A stretch of DNA of 64,000 nt from Thalassospira lucentensis (GCF_011806425.1 NZ_JAATOV010000007.1:186001-250000), one strand, 5' to 3'; positions 32,743 through 42,627 are shown, counted from the stretch's first letter. The notes: generated by a model not told the origin, from the sequence alone. Program-made: numbers and translations.

Positions 32743-33432
32743 GTGTCTAACGCCACATCCCCGCACCCGCTTCCGATTGATCTGCCCGATGATTTCGCGC
32801 AGACACCCCGTGCGTCGCATTCCGTTAAATCAGACATGCCACCACCGCCCGATGTTGAACCAATAGACCCAAATGACACCCGTCAAATGGTGCGCGACAT
32901 GCCGCCCAAAGGTCCAATTGATGCCGTCATCGCGGTAATTCATTTTGTTTCGCGTACATGCGGCGTTTTGTCGGCCGCAATGTTCGCCATTGCCATGCTG
33001 ATCATCTGCCAATTGGTCTTTATGCGTTACGTGCTTAATGACTCCACCGTCTGGCAAACCGAAGCCGTCATCTTCCTGATGATTGGCGCGACCCTTGTTG
33101 GCCTGCCCTATGTGCAATTGCTCCGTGGACATGTGAATGTCGATTTGTTGCCGCTGTATCTTAAACGCGGCGCACGCATGACCCTTGCGATCATGACCCT
33201 ACTTCTTGGCATGGCAATCAGCGGGCTGTTTGGTTTTTACGGCTTTGAACTGGTTCTTGAGGCCTTTGACGGCGGCTGGCTTAGCGAAACCATCTGGGCT
33301 GTGCCCCTGTGGAAACCGTTTTCCGCCCTGCCCATCGGTTTTGGTTTGCTGTTCATGCAGTTCTTTGCCGATTTTCTGGCCCTGATCACGCGTCGCGCGA
33401 CGCCGTTCGATCTGCGCCACGACGCTTTTTAA
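32743..33432 (+). CDS. matQ: TRAP transporter small permease (DctQ family)
   Basis: 229 residues, GTG start at 32743 with AGAGGAG upstream. A 60-residue Pro/Asp-rich cytoplasmic N terminus, longer than usual for the family, precedes four transmembrane helices (FVSRTCGVLSAAMFAIAMLI, EAVIFLMIGATLVGLPYVQL, MTLAIMTLLLGMAISGLFGF, FSALPIGFGLLFMQFFADFL). The FMRYVLNDSTVWQTE and RGHVNVDLL segments are the DctQ signature. It pairs with MatM in the inner membrane. Confidence 0.9.
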   Translation: MSNATSPHPLPIDLPDDFAQTPRASHSVKSDMPPPPDVEPIDPNDTRQMVRDMPPKGPIDAVIAVIHFVSRTCGVLSAAMFAIAMLIICQLVFMRYVLNDSTVWQTEAVIFLMIGATLVGLPYVQLLRGHVNVDLLPLYLKRGARMTLAIMTLLLGMAISGLFGFYGFELVLEAFDGGWLSETIWAVPLWKPFSALPIGFGLLFMQFFADFLALITRRATPFDLRHDAF

Positions 33433-33444
33433 GGAGGCCGCACC

Positions 33445-34761
33445 ATGGATCCCCTAATTCTAGCGGCCATTGTTGGCATCGCAACCACCCTTGTCCTGTT
33501 TTCAGGCATCCCTGTCGGGATTGGCCTGCTTCTGGTCAGTGTTGGCTTTATCATTGCCTTTGACGGCACCGGTTCGCTACCACTCCTACCTGAAATCCTG
33601 TTTGGCAAACTTGAAAGTTTCGAAGTCCTCGCCATCCCGATGTTTATCTTGATGGGGGCGGTTGTCGCCTGTTCACGTGCGGGTGGTGATCTTTATTCTG
33701 TGTTGGATCGCTGGCTGACCCGTGTGCCCGGTGGCTTGGTGATTTCCAACCTTGGCGCTTGTGCGATTTTCTCTGCCCTGTCGGGATCATCCCCGGCGAC
33801 CTGTGCTGCCATTGGTAAAATGGGCATTCCGGCGATGCGTGAACGCGGCTTCCCCGATACGGTCGCGGCGGGTTCGATTGCTGCGGGCGGGACCCTTGGC
33901 ATTTTGATCCCGCCAAGTGTCACCATGATTGTCTATGGCATCTCAACCGAAACCTCGATCGGGCGCCTGTTCCTTGCTGGCTTGCTGCCGGGTCTTTTGG
34001 TCACGGCCCTGTTCATGGCGTGGTCGCTGTATTCGACCTGGCGTCAGGGCAATGCCAAGGCCGCCCTTGGCAGCATCAAATACAGCTGGAAAGAAAAGTT
34101 TGAAATCCTGCCGCGTGTTTTGCCGTTCCTTGTGATCATTGCTGCGGTTCTATTTGCGCTTTATGGCGGCGTTGCCACCCCATCGGAAACTGCTGGCGTT
34201 GGGGCCCTGTTCTGCCTGATCACCGCGATGATTGTGTATCGGATGTGGAAACCTGGCCAACTTTGGACGGTCATGCGTGACACCACCAAAGAATCGGTCA
34301 TGATCCTTTTGATCATCGGGGCGGCAGGTCTGTTTAGCTACATGCTGTCATCGCTGTTCATCACCCAATCGATTGCGCAGTGGATTTCCGAACTTGACGT
34401 CAACCGTTGGGTCTTGATGGGCTTCATCAACGTGTTCCTGCTGATCTGCGGCTTCTTCCTGCCGCCGGTCGCCGTGATTTTGATGAGTGCACCGATCTTG
34501 CTGCCGGTGATCATTAATGCCGGATTTGATCCGTACTGGTTTGCCGTGATCCTGACCATCAATATGGAAATCGGTCTGATCACCCCGCCGGTTGGATTGA
34601 ACTTATATGTCATTAATGGCATCGCACCCGACATTCGCCTGCAAAGCATCCTGCGCGGCGCGTTCCCTTACGTGCTCTGCATGATCACCGCGATTGTCAT
34701 TTTGTGCTTCTTCCCGCAAATCGCCACTTGGCTTCCAGAAACGGTTATTGGAGGACGCTAA
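33445..34761 (+). CDS. matM: TRAP transporter large permease (DctM family)
   Basis: 438 residues, about 12-13 transmembrane helices; starts 12 bp after matQ with GGAGG upstream. Signature stretches: GIPVGIGLLLVSVGFIIAFD, LAIPMFILMGAVVACSRAGG, SALSGSSPATCAAIGKMGIP, GTLGILIPPSVTMIVYGIST, EIGLITPPVGLNLYVINGIA. Sodium-coupled secondary transport of malonate proposed. Its TAA overlaps the matA ATG (TAATG), so the two are translationally coupled. Confidence 0.93.
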   Translation: MDPLILAAIVGIATTLVLFSGIPVGIGLLLVSVGFIIAFDGTGSLPLLPEILFGKLESFEVLAIPMFILMGAVVACSRAGGDLYSVLDRWLTRVPGGLVISNLGACAIFSALSGSSPATCAAIGKMGIPAMRERGFPDTVAAGSIAAGGTLGILIPPSVTMIVYGISTETSIGRLFLAGLLPGLLVTALFMAWSLYSTWRQGNAKAALGSIKYSWKEKFEILPRVLPFLVIIAAVLFALYGGVATPSETAGVGALFCLITAMIVYRMWKPGQLWTVMRDTTKESVMILLIIGAAGLFSYMLSSLFITQSIAQWISELDVNRWVLMGFINVFLLICGFFLPPVAVILMSAPILLPVIINAGFDPYWFAVILTINMEIGLITPPVGLNLYVINGIAPDIRLQSILRGAFPYVLCMITAIVILCFFPQIATWLPETVIGGR

Positions 34762-36077
34762 TGTCAGGCATCTCTGTCAGAAGCTGGATTTCGAGCATTG
34801 CGGACCGTGGTCGCGAACTTCTTGACCTGCCGCTTTCCACCCCACAGGACCAGTTCGCCCAGCTTGCCGCCATGTGTAAGGACCTTGTTTCGCAAAAGGG
34901 CGAAGCACGGGGGACTGCCATTGCGCGTGAAGTTGTCCGCATGTGGGAAAACCTGCCCGACGAAGACAATTTGCGTTTCTTCCAAATGATGCAAAATGAC
35001 TTCAGTGCGGACCGCAAAACAGTCATCAAAGCGGCCGAGGCCTTCGCCGCCGACCCAACAGAAGCCAATCTGGCGGTGCTAACCCACGCGTCCGAACCGG
35101 CCCGTCAGGATTTACTGCGTAAAATCAACATGGCCCCGGGCGGAACCCGTGCGATTGTTGATATGCGCGAAACCCTGATTGGCTTGCTGAAAGATAATCG
35201 TGATCTTGAACCGCTAAATGCCGATATGCAGCACCTGCTGACCAGTTGGTTTAACCGTGGTTTTCTCGAACTGCGCCATATCGATTGGGAAACATCCGCC
35301 TCTGTCCTTGAAAAACTGATCCGCTACGAAGCGGTACATGAAATTCAAGGCTGGGATGATCTGCGCCGTCGTCTAGCAACCGATCGCAAATGCTTTGCCT
35401 TCTTCCATCCGGCAATCCCCGATGATCCGCTGATCTTTGTCGAAGTCGCACTGGTGCATGGTCTTGCTGATAGTGTTCAGGCCCTTCTAGCCCCGGAAAT
35501 CGATCAAAAGGCCCCCAAAACCGCCAACACTGCGATTTTCTATTCCATCAGCAACTGTCAGGCCGGACTTAAGGGCATTTCGTTTGGCAACTTCCTGATC
35601 AAACAGGTGGTCGAAGAACTCAAACGCGAATTCCCACAGCTCAAACAGTTTGCCACCCTGTCGCCGATCCCCGGCTTCATGGGCTGGCTGCGAACCCGCC
35701 AGAAAAGCAAGGCCGATGACGCCGAAATGGCGGGCACCGTCCTTGCCGGGCTTAGCGAAGAAAACTGGATGAATGATCCGGTCCGCGCCGAAGAATTGCG
35801 CAAACCGACCCTTACTTTGTGCGCGACCTATCTTGCCACCTGCAAACGGGGTAAATCGCCACTTGATCCGACCGCACGCTTCCATCTTGGCAATGGTGCA
35901 CGGCTCGAACGCCTAAACTGGCTTGGCGACACCTCTGACAAGGGATTGCGCCAAGCAGGCGGCATGATGGTGAACTACGCGTATCACCTGAACGATATCG
36001 AGAAAAACCACGAAGCACTGATGAATGACGGAAAGATCGCCGTATCTAAACCCGTCGCGCAGCTTGCCGGTGTCTAG
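34761..36077 (+). CDS. matA: malonyl-CoA decarboxylase
   Basis: 438 residues, MCD family. An N-terminal helical region (about 1-170) and a GNAT-like C-terminal catalytic domain: FAFFHPAIPDDPLIFVEVAL, FYSISNCQAGLKGISFGNFL, FATLSPIPGFMGWL and RFHLGNGARLERLNWLGDTS, the last holding the conserved active-site His. Converts malonyl-CoA to acetyl-CoA and CO2. Coupled by TAATG to matM and followed by matB after 24 bp, exactly the order known in Sinorhizobium matPQMAB. Confidence 0.93.
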   Translation: MSGISVRSWISSIADRGRELLDLPLSTPQDQFAQLAAMCKDLVSQKGEARGTAIAREVVRMWENLPDEDNLRFFQMMQNDFSADRKTVIKAAEAFAADPTEANLAVLTHASEPARQDLLRKINMAPGGTRAIVDMRETLIGLLKDNRDLEPLNADMQHLLTSWFNRGFLELRHIDWETSASVLEKLIRYEAVHEIQGWDDLRRRLATDRKCFAFFHPAIPDDPLIFVEVALVHGLADSVQALLAPEIDQKAPKTANTAIFYSISNCQAGLKGISFGNFLIKQVVEELKREFPQLKQFATLSPIPGFMGWLRTRQKSKADDAEMAGTVLAGLSEENWMNDPVRAEELRKPTLTLCATYLATCKRGKSPLDPTARFHLGNGARLERLNWLGDTSDKGLRQAGGMMVNYAYHLNDIEKNHEALMNDGKIAVSKPVAQLAGV

Positions 36078-36101
36078 GGATAAAAATCTAAGGATAAACC
36101 C

Positions 36102-37628
36102 ATGTCAGATAATCTTTTCCAAACCTTCCTTGACCGTTTCCCGGCAGACAAATCGCGGACATTTTTGGTCGAACGCGATGGCACAGAACGCAGCTTTGCC
36201 TGGTTGATTGATCAGACCGGCCGTTATGCTGGCGTGTTGGCATCCCACGGGGTGGTCAAGGGGGATCGGGTCGCGGCCCAGGTTGATAAATCATCCGATG
36301 TCATTGCGCTTTATCTCGCCTGCTTGCAGCTTGGCGCGATCCATCTGCCGCTCAACACCGGTTATACCGGCGATGAAATTGCCTATTTTCTGGGGGATGC
36401 CGCGCCGCGTGTCTTTGTTTGTCGTCCGGCAAACTATGATATCGCCCATGACCTTGGCAGCCAGAACAACGTCGATGCCGTCCTGTCGCTTGGTACCAAC
36501 GGTGATGGTAGCTTGAATGATCAGGCAAAAAACATCGCACCGTTGCTTGATGTGGTCGATGCTGACAAGGACGATGTCGCAGCGATCCTGTACACATCGG
36601 GCACAACCGGCCGGTCCAAGGGCGCGATGCTGACCCATAACAATCTGGGATCAAACGCCAAAACCCTGCACAGCGCATGGGGCTTTAAACCGGGTGACAC
36701 ATTGCTGCATGCCTTGCCGCTGTTTCATACCCATGGGCTGTTTGTCGCGATCAACATCATGCTGATGAATGGCGGCAAGGTTATCTTGCTTCCGAAATTT
36801 GATGCCGATGACGTGGTGGAACGCTTGCCGCAATCAACCGTTTTGATGGGCGTTCCGACCTTCTATACCCGCCTTCTGGCCCATCCGAAATTTACCAAGG
36901 ACGTCTGTTCGAACATGCGTTTGTTCGTCTCGGGCTCGGCACCGCTTTTGGCCGAAACCCACGATGCGTTCTTTGAACGGACCGGTCATAAAATCCTTGA
37001 ACGTTACGGCATGACCGAAACCTGCATGAACACATCCAATCCGCTGGATGGTGAACGTCGCCCCGGTGCGGTTGGCCCGACCCTGCCGGGGACGGAGGCA
37101 CGCGTGTGCGACAAAGACGGCAACGTTCTGGGTACTGGTGAAATCGGCGTCCTCGAAGTCCGCGGCCCGAACGTGTTTAAGGGCTACTGGCAGATGCCTG
37201 AAAAAACCGCATCCGAATTTCGAAGTGACGGCTTCTTTATCACCGGCGACCTCGCCACCATTGGCGATGACGGCTATGTCACCATTGTCGGGCGCGATAA
37301 GGATTTGATCATCTCAGGCGGCTTTAACGTCTATCCCAAGGAAGTCGAAGAAGTCATTGCCGAGTATGATGAAGTCGAAGAAGTCGCAATCTTTGGCCTG
37401 CCCCATCCCGACTTCGGCGAAGCCGTTGCAGGTGTGATTGTCGCGGCCAATGGCAGCAGCCCCGACACCAACGCCCTGATCAAACGCACCCAGGACAAAC
37501 TTGCAAAATTCAAAGTCCCCAAACGCATTTGGATCGTTAAGGAACTTCCGCGCAACACCATGGGCAAAATCCAAAAGGCCCAGTTGCGCAAGGACTACGC
37601 AGATACCTTTACCTCCCCAGCGGCTTAA
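36102..37628 (+). CDS. matB: malonyl-CoA synthetase (MatB)
   Basis: 508 residues, ANL superfamily. Landmarks: YTSGTTGRSKGAMLTHNN (A3), HALPLFHTHGLF, GVPTFYTRLL, ERYGMTETCMNTSNP with the Arg/Met pattern of malonate-specific enzymes, TGDLATIGDDGYVTIVGRDK, and the A10 Lys in NTMGKIQKAQLRKDY. Activates malonate with ATP and CoA. Last gene of the operon; a strong terminator follows at 37672. A contrast to the ligase at 17821, whose A10 Lys is replaced. Confidence 0.95.
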   Translation: MSDNLFQTFLDRFPADKSRTFLVERDGTERSFAWLIDQTGRYAGVLASHGVVKGDRVAAQVDKSSDVIALYLACLQLGAIHLPLNTGYTGDEIAYFLGDAAPRVFVCRPANYDIAHDLGSQNNVDAVLSLGTNGDGSLNDQAKNIAPLLDVVDADKDDVAAILYTSGTTGRSKGAMLTHNNLGSNAKTLHSAWGFKPGDTLLHALPLFHTHGLFVAINIMLMNGGKVILLPKFDADDVVERLPQSTVLMGVPTFYTRLLAHPKFTKDVCSNMRLFVSGSAPLLAETHDAFFERTGHKILERYGMTETCMNTSNPLDGERRPGAVGPTLPGTEARVCDKDGNVLGTGEIGVLEVRGPNVFKGYWQMPEKTASEFRSDGFFITGDLATIGDDGYVTIVGRDKDLIISGGFNVYPKEVEEVIAEYDEVEEVAIFGLPHPDFGEAVAGVIVAANGSSPDTNALIKRTQDKLAKFKVPKRIWIVKELPRNTMGKIQKAQLRKDYADTFTSPAA

Positions 37629-37671
37629 CGTCGCAACGATCTCCCACTGCCATGCCGGCAGATTAAACCTA

Positions 37672-37703
37672 CCGGTCAGATCCGCTCTGACCGGATTTTT
37701 TTT
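37672..37703 (+). terminator. intrinsic terminator after matB
   Basis: CCGGTCAGA (37672-37680) pairs with TCTGACCGG (37686-37694), followed by ATTTTTTTT. Confidence 0.9.
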
Positions 37704-37745
37704 GTGTAATGGCCGCAACTTCATTGCGCCGATCCGCCCTTTGGA

Positions 37746-37761
37746 CCAGTTATGGTACTGG
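37746..37761. promoter_or_regulatory. inverted repeat upstream of SDR gene, possible operator
   Basis: CCAGT-TATGGT-ACTGG lies 30 bp before the SDR start codon. Its TGGTACTGG half recalls the TGGTATAC sites upstream but the spacing differs. Confidence 0.3.
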
Positions 37762-37790
37762 TTTATCCACTTCATATAAAAAGGTCAGAC

Positions 37791-38573
37791 ATGATTGATG
37801 ATCCTGAACACAAGGTCGCATTTGTCACGGGTGGCGCACAGGGGCTTGGCCTTGGCATTACCCATCACCTTTTAAACACCGGCTGGAAAGTCATGATGTT
37901 TGACCGCGACAAAGATGCGGGCGATGAAGTCATGGCAAGCCTGGATGATGAACCCCGCACCCGGTGCCTGTTTTTTGCGGGTGATGTTGCCGATGAACAA
38001 AACGTCGCCATCGCTGTCCAACGCACCATTGACCGCTTTGGCCGCATTGATGGACTGGTCAATAATGCCGGGATTGCCGATCCCGATTCCGGATCGGTTG
38101 AACATCTTGATTGGGAAAAATGGCAACGGGTCCTAAATGTCAATTTGGGCGGCGCTTTTCTTGCCACCAAACACGCCACCCAGCATCTGCGTCAGACGAA
38201 GGGCGCAATTGTCAACATCACCTCGACCCGCGCGTTTCAATCAGAACCCGATACAGAATCTTACGCCGCATCCAAGGGCGGCCTTGTCGCCCTGACCCAT
38301 GCGCTGGCCGTCAGCTTATCGGGCGATATTCGCGTCAATGCGATTGCGCCGGGTTGGATCGAAGTCGGCGATTGGCAAAAATCCGCCAACAAATCGGACC
38401 CCGACCACAGCGACACCGATAAATCGCAACACCCGGCCGGACGTGTGGGCACCCCAAACGACATCGCACAGGCGGTATCCTTCCTGCTTGATCCCAAAAA
38501 ATCGGGCTTCATGACCGGCGAAACCATCCGCATCGATGGCGGCATGACCCACAAAATGATTTACGCCGACTAA
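37791..38573 (+). CDS. short-chain dehydrogenase/reductase
   Basis: 260 residues from ATG 37791 (AAGGTC upstream). Classical SDR: VTGGAQGLGLGI (loop at about 12-23), DRDK after beta-2 (Asp suggests NAD), NNAGIADPDSG, NITSTRAFQSEPDTESYAAS KGG with catalytic Ser and Tyr-x3-Lys, then APGWIEVGDW and FMTGETIRIDGGM. The post-catalytic loop is rich in Lys/Asp/Ser. Substrate unknown. Its own terminator separates it from dxs; the malonate operon terminator separates it from matB, so it is an independent unit. Confidence 0.88.
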   Translation: MIDDPEHKVAFVTGGAQGLGLGITHHLLNTGWKVMMFDRDKDAGDEVMASLDDEPRTRCLFFAGDVADEQNVAIAVQRTIDRFGRIDGLVNNAGIADPDSGSVEHLDWEKWQRVLNVNLGGAFLATKHATQHLRQTKGAIVNITSTRAFQSEPDTESYAASKGGLVALTHALAVSLSGDIRVNAIAPGWIEVGDWQKSANKSDPDHSDTDKSQHPAGRVGTPNDIAQAVSFLLDPKKSGFMTGETIRIDGGMTHKMIYAD

Positions 38574-38574
38574 C

Positions 38575-38610
38575 AAAAACGCCGCCCGGCAAAACCGTGG
38601 CGGCGTTTTT
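38575..38610. terminator. bidirectional terminator between SDR and dxs
   Basis: AAAAACGCCGCC (38575-38586) pairs with GGCGGCGTTTTT (38599-38610), between convergent genes. Confidence 0.9.
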
Positions 38611-38645
38611 GTTTAACACTGGTGATGTCCGATCATGACATCGGA

Positions 38646-40565
38646 TTACGCCCGCGCTTTGCTTTCTGAAATGCCAAGCGCGCCAAGGGCTGTTTTGACA
38701 ATCGCCTTGGCATCAAGACCGGCTTTTTCATATTGAATTTCCGGCTTGTCATGATCAATCAGCGCATCTGGCAACGCCATCGTGCGGATTTTAAGCCCGT
38801 TATCAAGCAATCCTTGGCCTGCCATATGTTGCAGCACCATCGCGCCAAAGCCGTTAATCGACCCTTCTTCGATGGTGATCAGCACTTCGTGATTGCGTGC
38901 AAGATCGGCAATCAGTTCGTGATCCAGCGGCTTGGCAAAGCGCGCATCGGCAACGGTTGCGGGCAATCCACGCGCGCCTAAATCTTCGGCGGCGATCAAA
39001 GCCTCGGCCAGGCGCGTGCCATAGGACAGAATGGCAATCTTGCCCCCTTCACGCAGGATACGGCCCTTGCCGATTTCAAGGACTTTGCCCTCGCTCGGCA
39101 TTTCAACGCCAACGCCTTCGCCGCGCGGATACCGGAACGCAGATGGGCGATCATCAATCGCCCACGCAGTCGTGGTCATATGCACAAGTTCGGCTTCGTC
39201 GGCCGCGGCCATCAAAACAAAGTTCGGCAAACAGCCAAGATAGGCAATGTCATACGCCCCGGCATGGGTCGCCCCATCCGCACCGACCAACCCGGCCCGG
39301 TCCATGGCAAAACGCACCGGCAGGTTCTGGATCGCCACATCATGGACAATCTGATCATACCCGCGCTGCAAGAACGTCGAATACAGGGTGCAGAACGGTT
39401 TATAGCCTTCGCACGCCATCCCGGCGGCAAAGGTCACCGCATGCTGCTCGGCGATCCCCACGTCAAAGGCACGCTCTGGGAAACGATCGGCAAAGATATT
39501 AACGCCCGTGCCCGATGGCATGGCGGCGGTAATCGCCGTAATTTTTTCGTCCTTTTCGGCCAGCTTGACCAACGTTTCGCCGTACACCTTGGTGTAGCTT
39601 GGCGCATTCGGGGTTGGTTTCGCCTGCTTGCCGGTGACAACGTCAAACTTGGCAACGCCATGATATTTGTCCGCCGCACTTTCGGCTGGGCCATAGCCCT
39701 TGCCTTTTTGCGTCACCGCATGGATCAGGATCGGGCCATCGACATCCGCATCGCGCACGTTTTTAAGCACCGGCAAAAGATGATCCATATTGTGACCATC
39801 AATCGGCCCGACATAGAAGAAACCCATTTCTTCAAACAGGGTGCCGCCGGTCATCATGCCACGGGTATATTCTTCTAGTTTACGTGCCGCTTCTTCGATC
39901 TGGCGCGGCAAATGTTTGGTCAGGCCCTTGGCCGCATTGCGGAACCCTTGATACCCCTTGCCCGAAATCAGGCGCGACAAATAGCCCGACATCGATCCCA
40001 CCGGCGGGGCAATCGACATGTCATTGTCATTAAGGATCACGATCAAACGCTGATCGGTGGCCGCGGCATTGTTCATTGCCTCATAGGCCATGCCCGCACT
40101 CATCGAACCATCACCAATCACGGCAATAACGTTTTTGCGTTTGTCATCGGAAAGCTGGTTGGCCACCGCCATGCCAAGCCCAGCCGAAATTGACGTGGAA
40201 CTATGCCCCGCGCCAAACGGGTCATATTCAGACTCGCTGCGTTTGGTAAAACCAGACAACCCACCGCCTTGGCGAATGGTTCGCATGCGGTCACGCCGCC
40301 CGGTCAGGATTTTATGCGGATAGCATTGATGCCCCACATCCCAAATCAACCGGTCATAGGGCGTATCAAACAGATAATGAATGGCAACCGTCAGCTCGAC
40401 CACACCAAGGCCAGCGCCAAGATGGCCACCGGTAACCGACACCGTATCAATCACCTCGGCGCGCAATTCATCGGCAATCTGCTTCATTTGTGCAGGCTGC
40501 AACGCGCGCAGGTCTTCCGGAGTCTTTACCGTATCAAGGAGCGGGGTCTTGGACGTCGTGCTCAT
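38646..40565 (-). CDS. dxs: 1-deoxy-D-xylulose-5-phosphate synthase
   Basis: 639 residues, full length. Thiamine-diphosphate enzyme condensing pyruvate and glyceraldehyde 3-phosphate, first step of the MEP isoprenoid pathway. Landmarks: [37 protein letters not shown], the ThDP Mg site [32 protein letters not shown], and [20 protein letters not shown]. In relatives it lies directly after ispA and before tlyA; here a TM2 pair on the other strand and a hydrolase stand between ispA and dxs, and the malonate cluster between dxs and tlyA. Confidence 0.97.
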   Translation of the reverse strand: MSTTSKTPLLDTVKTPEDLRALQPAQMKQIADELRAEVIDTVSVTGGHLGAGLGVVELTVAIHYLFDTPYDRLIWDVGHQCYPHKILTGRRDRMRTIRQGGGLSGFTKRSESEYDPFGAGHSSTSISAGLGMAVANQLSDDKRKNVIAVIGDGSMSAGMAYEAMNNAAATDQRLIVILNDNDMSIAPPVGSMSGYLSRLISGKGYQGFRNAAKGLTKHLPRQIEEAARKLEEYTRGMMTGGTLFEEMGFFYVGPIDGHNMDHLLPVLKNVRDADVDGPILIHAVTQKGKGYGPAESAADKYHGVAKFDVVTGKQAKPTPNAPSYTKVYGETLVKLAEKDEKITAITAAMPSGTGVNIFADRFPERAFDVGIAEQHAVTFAAGMACEGYKPFCTLYSTFLQRGYDQIVHDVAIQNLPVRFAMDRAGLVGADGATHAGAYDIAYLGCLPNFVLMAAADEAELVHMTTTAWAIDDRPSAFRYPRGEGVGVEMPSEGKVLEIGKGRILREGGKIAILSYGTRLAEALIAAEDLGARGLPATVADARFAKPLDHELIADLARNHEVLITIEEGSINGFGAMVLQHMAGQGLLDNGLKIRTMALPDALIDHDKPEIQYEKAGLDAKAIVKTALGALGISESKARA

Positions 40566-40594
40566 ACCGATCTCAATTTTTCAATTTTTATATC

Positions 40595-40617
40595 GCGTCA
40601 CCGTCAAAGGGTGACGC
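40595..40617 (-). promoter_or_regulatory. hairpin in the dxs leader
   Basis: GCGTCACC (40595-40602) and GGTGACGC (40610-40617) form a perfect 8-bp stem 30 nt upstream of the dxs start. It is too far from the start codon to hide the ribosome-binding site directly; an effect on message stability or attenuation is possible. Confidence 0.4.
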
Positions 40618-40844
40618 TTTAAGGCTTGTTTTGCAAGCTGCGTAAAATAGCGGGGTTCAACTGAATTAGCGACCCTCAATTTCACATATCCGTCAAACAA
40701 TTTAGGCGCCCAAATGCGAAAATGACATTCCCATAAATTAGCATTTGTACATCTAGAGGTGGTTAAATGTTGCGTTACCACAATTAGATACCGTATACAC
40801 CTCACCGGAAAATCGATTCCTAATGTAATTAAAGGACCTATCCA

Positions 40845-41144
40845 ATGATTCACTGCACCGCTTGCGGCTCCGAAATGTCAGAAACCGCTGTGGCTTGCCC
40901 GAAGTGTGGCCACCCGAACGAACTCACCTCTGAACCCGTTTCAGAAAAGGGTTTTGTCCCGGCACTTCTGCTCTGCTTCTTCCTTGGGTCCTTTGGCTTC
41001 CACCGCTTTTACGTTGGTAAAGTCGGCACCGGCATCTTGATGCTCATCACCCTCGGCGCGTTTGGTATCTGGACTCTGATTGATTTCATCATGATCGCAA
41101 TCGGCAGCTTCCGCGACAAACAGGGCCTGCCGCTGAAACGCTAA
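40845..41144 (+). CDS. zinc-ribbon TM2-domain membrane protein (first of pair)
   Basis: 99 residues; AAAGGACC before ATG. An N-terminal zinc ribbon (CTACG...CPKC, residues 4-21) is followed by a TM2 domain: [58 protein letters not shown]. The conserved GxHRFYxG turn and DFxxI acidic residue are present. The ribbon faces the cytoplasm by charge. Function of bacterial TM2 proteins is unknown. The neighbour at 41191 has the same two-part design. Confidence 0.88.
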   Translation: MIHCTACGSEMSETAVACPKCGHPNELTSEPVSEKGFVPALLLCFFLGSFGFHRFYVGKVGTGILMLITLGAFGIWTLIDFIMIAIGSFRDKQGLPLKR

Positions 41145-41190
41145 GCCGTTTCGCACACCAATTTGCCTTACCAAGATGGGAATTTGATCT

Positions 41191-41640
41191 ATGTCTGATA
41201 CCAGAAACACCCAACCACATCAGACGCCAGCGAGCACCATAAGCAAAAAGTTTTGCCGTATGTGCGGCACTCAGCTTGCGGTCGACGCGGATCAATGCCC
41301 ATCTTGCGGGCATGTTTGCGCCCCGATTGGCGGCAACAAACCAACCCCCGAAAACATCAGCCCCAAAAGCTTCGGCGTTGCCGTCTCTTTGTGCGGCGTG
41401 TTTGGCATCATGGGGATTCACCATTTCTATATCGGCAATATCGTCCACGGCCTGATCGATTTGTTATTGTTTGTCGCAGCCATGGTCTGCTTCTTTAACA
41501 ATACCGAAAGCTGGGCTTTATTTGGCCTGATGCTGCTGTTGATTGACGTCGGTCACTCGGTTTGGGTGATGTATCAGTTATTCACCGGCAAAACCTATGA
41601 CAGCCAGGGCCGACTGATCCCCTATCCCGGCCAACTCTAA
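41191..41640 (+). CDS. zinc-ribbon TM2-domain membrane protein (second of pair)
   Basis: 149 residues, starting 46 bp after the first TM2 gene. A 20-residue polar start, zinc ribbon FCRMCGTQLAVDADQCPSCG, linker, then FGVAVSLCGVFGIMGIHHFY, IGNIVHGLIDLLLFVAAMVC, and a last helix LFGLMLLLIDVGHSVWVMYQ. The TM2 turn reads GIHHFYIG in place of GFHRFYVG. The C terminus GKTYDSQGRLIPYPGQL is polar. The pair probably arose by duplication but has diverged strongly. Confidence 0.85.
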   Translation: MSDTRNTQPHQTPASTISKKFCRMCGTQLAVDADQCPSCGHVCAPIGGNKPTPENISPKSFGVAVSLCGVFGIMGIHHFYIGNIVHGLIDLLLFVAAMVCFFNNTESWALFGLMLLLIDVGHSVWVMYQLFTGKTYDSQGRLIPYPGQL

Positions 41641-41662
41641 GCTGGCCAAAACGGATCAGAAC

Positions 41663-42610
41663 TCAGCCCAGGCGGCTTAAAAATCCGGCAACAACTTGCT
41701 CGACCGTGCGGTGAATGGCCTCACGGTCGCGACCGAAATCGCGGCATAAATGTCCATGGTTTTCGGCGATAAACGGGGTGCATTCGGGCAAGAACGAATA
41801 ATGCCCTGCCCCTTTGATCCGGACAAACTTTGCCCGTCCCTGCAACAATTTGCGGAAATGCGCGGCATTGACGTCCTCGATCAGGACCTCGTCCGTATCG
41901 GCCTCAACAAACAACATCGGCACATCGATATCGGCCACCCCGTCATCGGTTGCCGCGACACCAAACGCCGGCGCAATCGCAATCACGCCCGCAATGCGCG
42001 AATCCCGGGCTGAAACAACCGGCCCGCCATATTGATCCTGTAATTGCGCCAGATCGTCGTCTTGGGGTGCGTATTGGCAAATCACCCGGTCATCATCGGC
42101 ATTGACCGCGCAATAGCTTTGCCACGCCTTGGCATCAAAATCCCACCCGGCCAGTTTCAAAACCGTCGCCCCACCGGCTGAATGGCCCAGCGCATAAATC
42201 CGGTCTTGGTCGATATGCGGTGCGATCTCGTCGTGATCCAACAACAGATCAAGGCTCAGCTTCATTTCACGCGGGCGGCGTTCAATGATCGCCAATTGCC
42301 GAGCCTCGGACGCATCAAGGTAGTTATCGCCAACATGCTGCGGGGCCGCCACGATATAGCCACGGCGCGCCAAATATTCCGCCAACCAAAACTGATTGAA
42401 CCGATGGCCTTCCGATCCATGGGAAAAGACCACCATCGGAAACGGGCCACCCTCGGCAAACGGCGCATTGCGCGCTGCCGTCGATGCAACGCCCATATGC
42501 CGCACCGGCTTTTCCGCCACGTCCGATGGATACCAAATCGCCATCGGAAACGGGTCTTTGTCAAACAGCCGGTCACGAAAACCGGCTGTATAATTTGGCT
42601 GATCACCCAT
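41663..42610 (-). CDS. alpha/beta hydrolase (dienelactone-hydrolase/platelet-activating-factor acetylhydrolase-like)
   Basis: 315 residues. The oxyanion region VVFSHGSEGHRFNQFWLAEY is followed by the nucleophile elbow ALGHSAGGATVLKLAG (Ser about 145), a late Asp in VPMLFVEADTDEVL and a His in IKGAGHYSFLPECTPF, completing a Ser-Asp-His triad. No signal peptide. The opening DRLFDKDPFPMAIWYPSD is typical of predicted dienelactone hydrolases. It begins 17 bp after the ispA stop codon and so probably shares its transcript, though no isoprenoid role is evident. Confidence 0.85.
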   Translation of the reverse strand: MGDQPNYTAGFRDRLFDKDPFPMAIWYPSDVAEKPVRHMGVASTAARNAPFAEGGPFPMVVFSHGSEGHRFNQFWLAEYLARRGYIVAAPQHVGDNYLDASEARQLAIIERRPREMKLSLDLLLDHDEIAPHIDQDRIYALGHSAGGATVLKLAGWDFDAKAWQSYCAVNADDDRVICQYAPQDDDLAQLQDQYGGPVVSARDSRIAGVIAIAPAFGVAATDDGVADIDVPMLFVEADTDEVLIEDVNAAHFRKLLQGRAKFVRIKGAGHYSFLPECTPFIAENHGHLCRDFGRDREAIHRTVEQVVAGFLSRLG

Positions 42611-42627
42611 TTGATGAAACTTGGATT

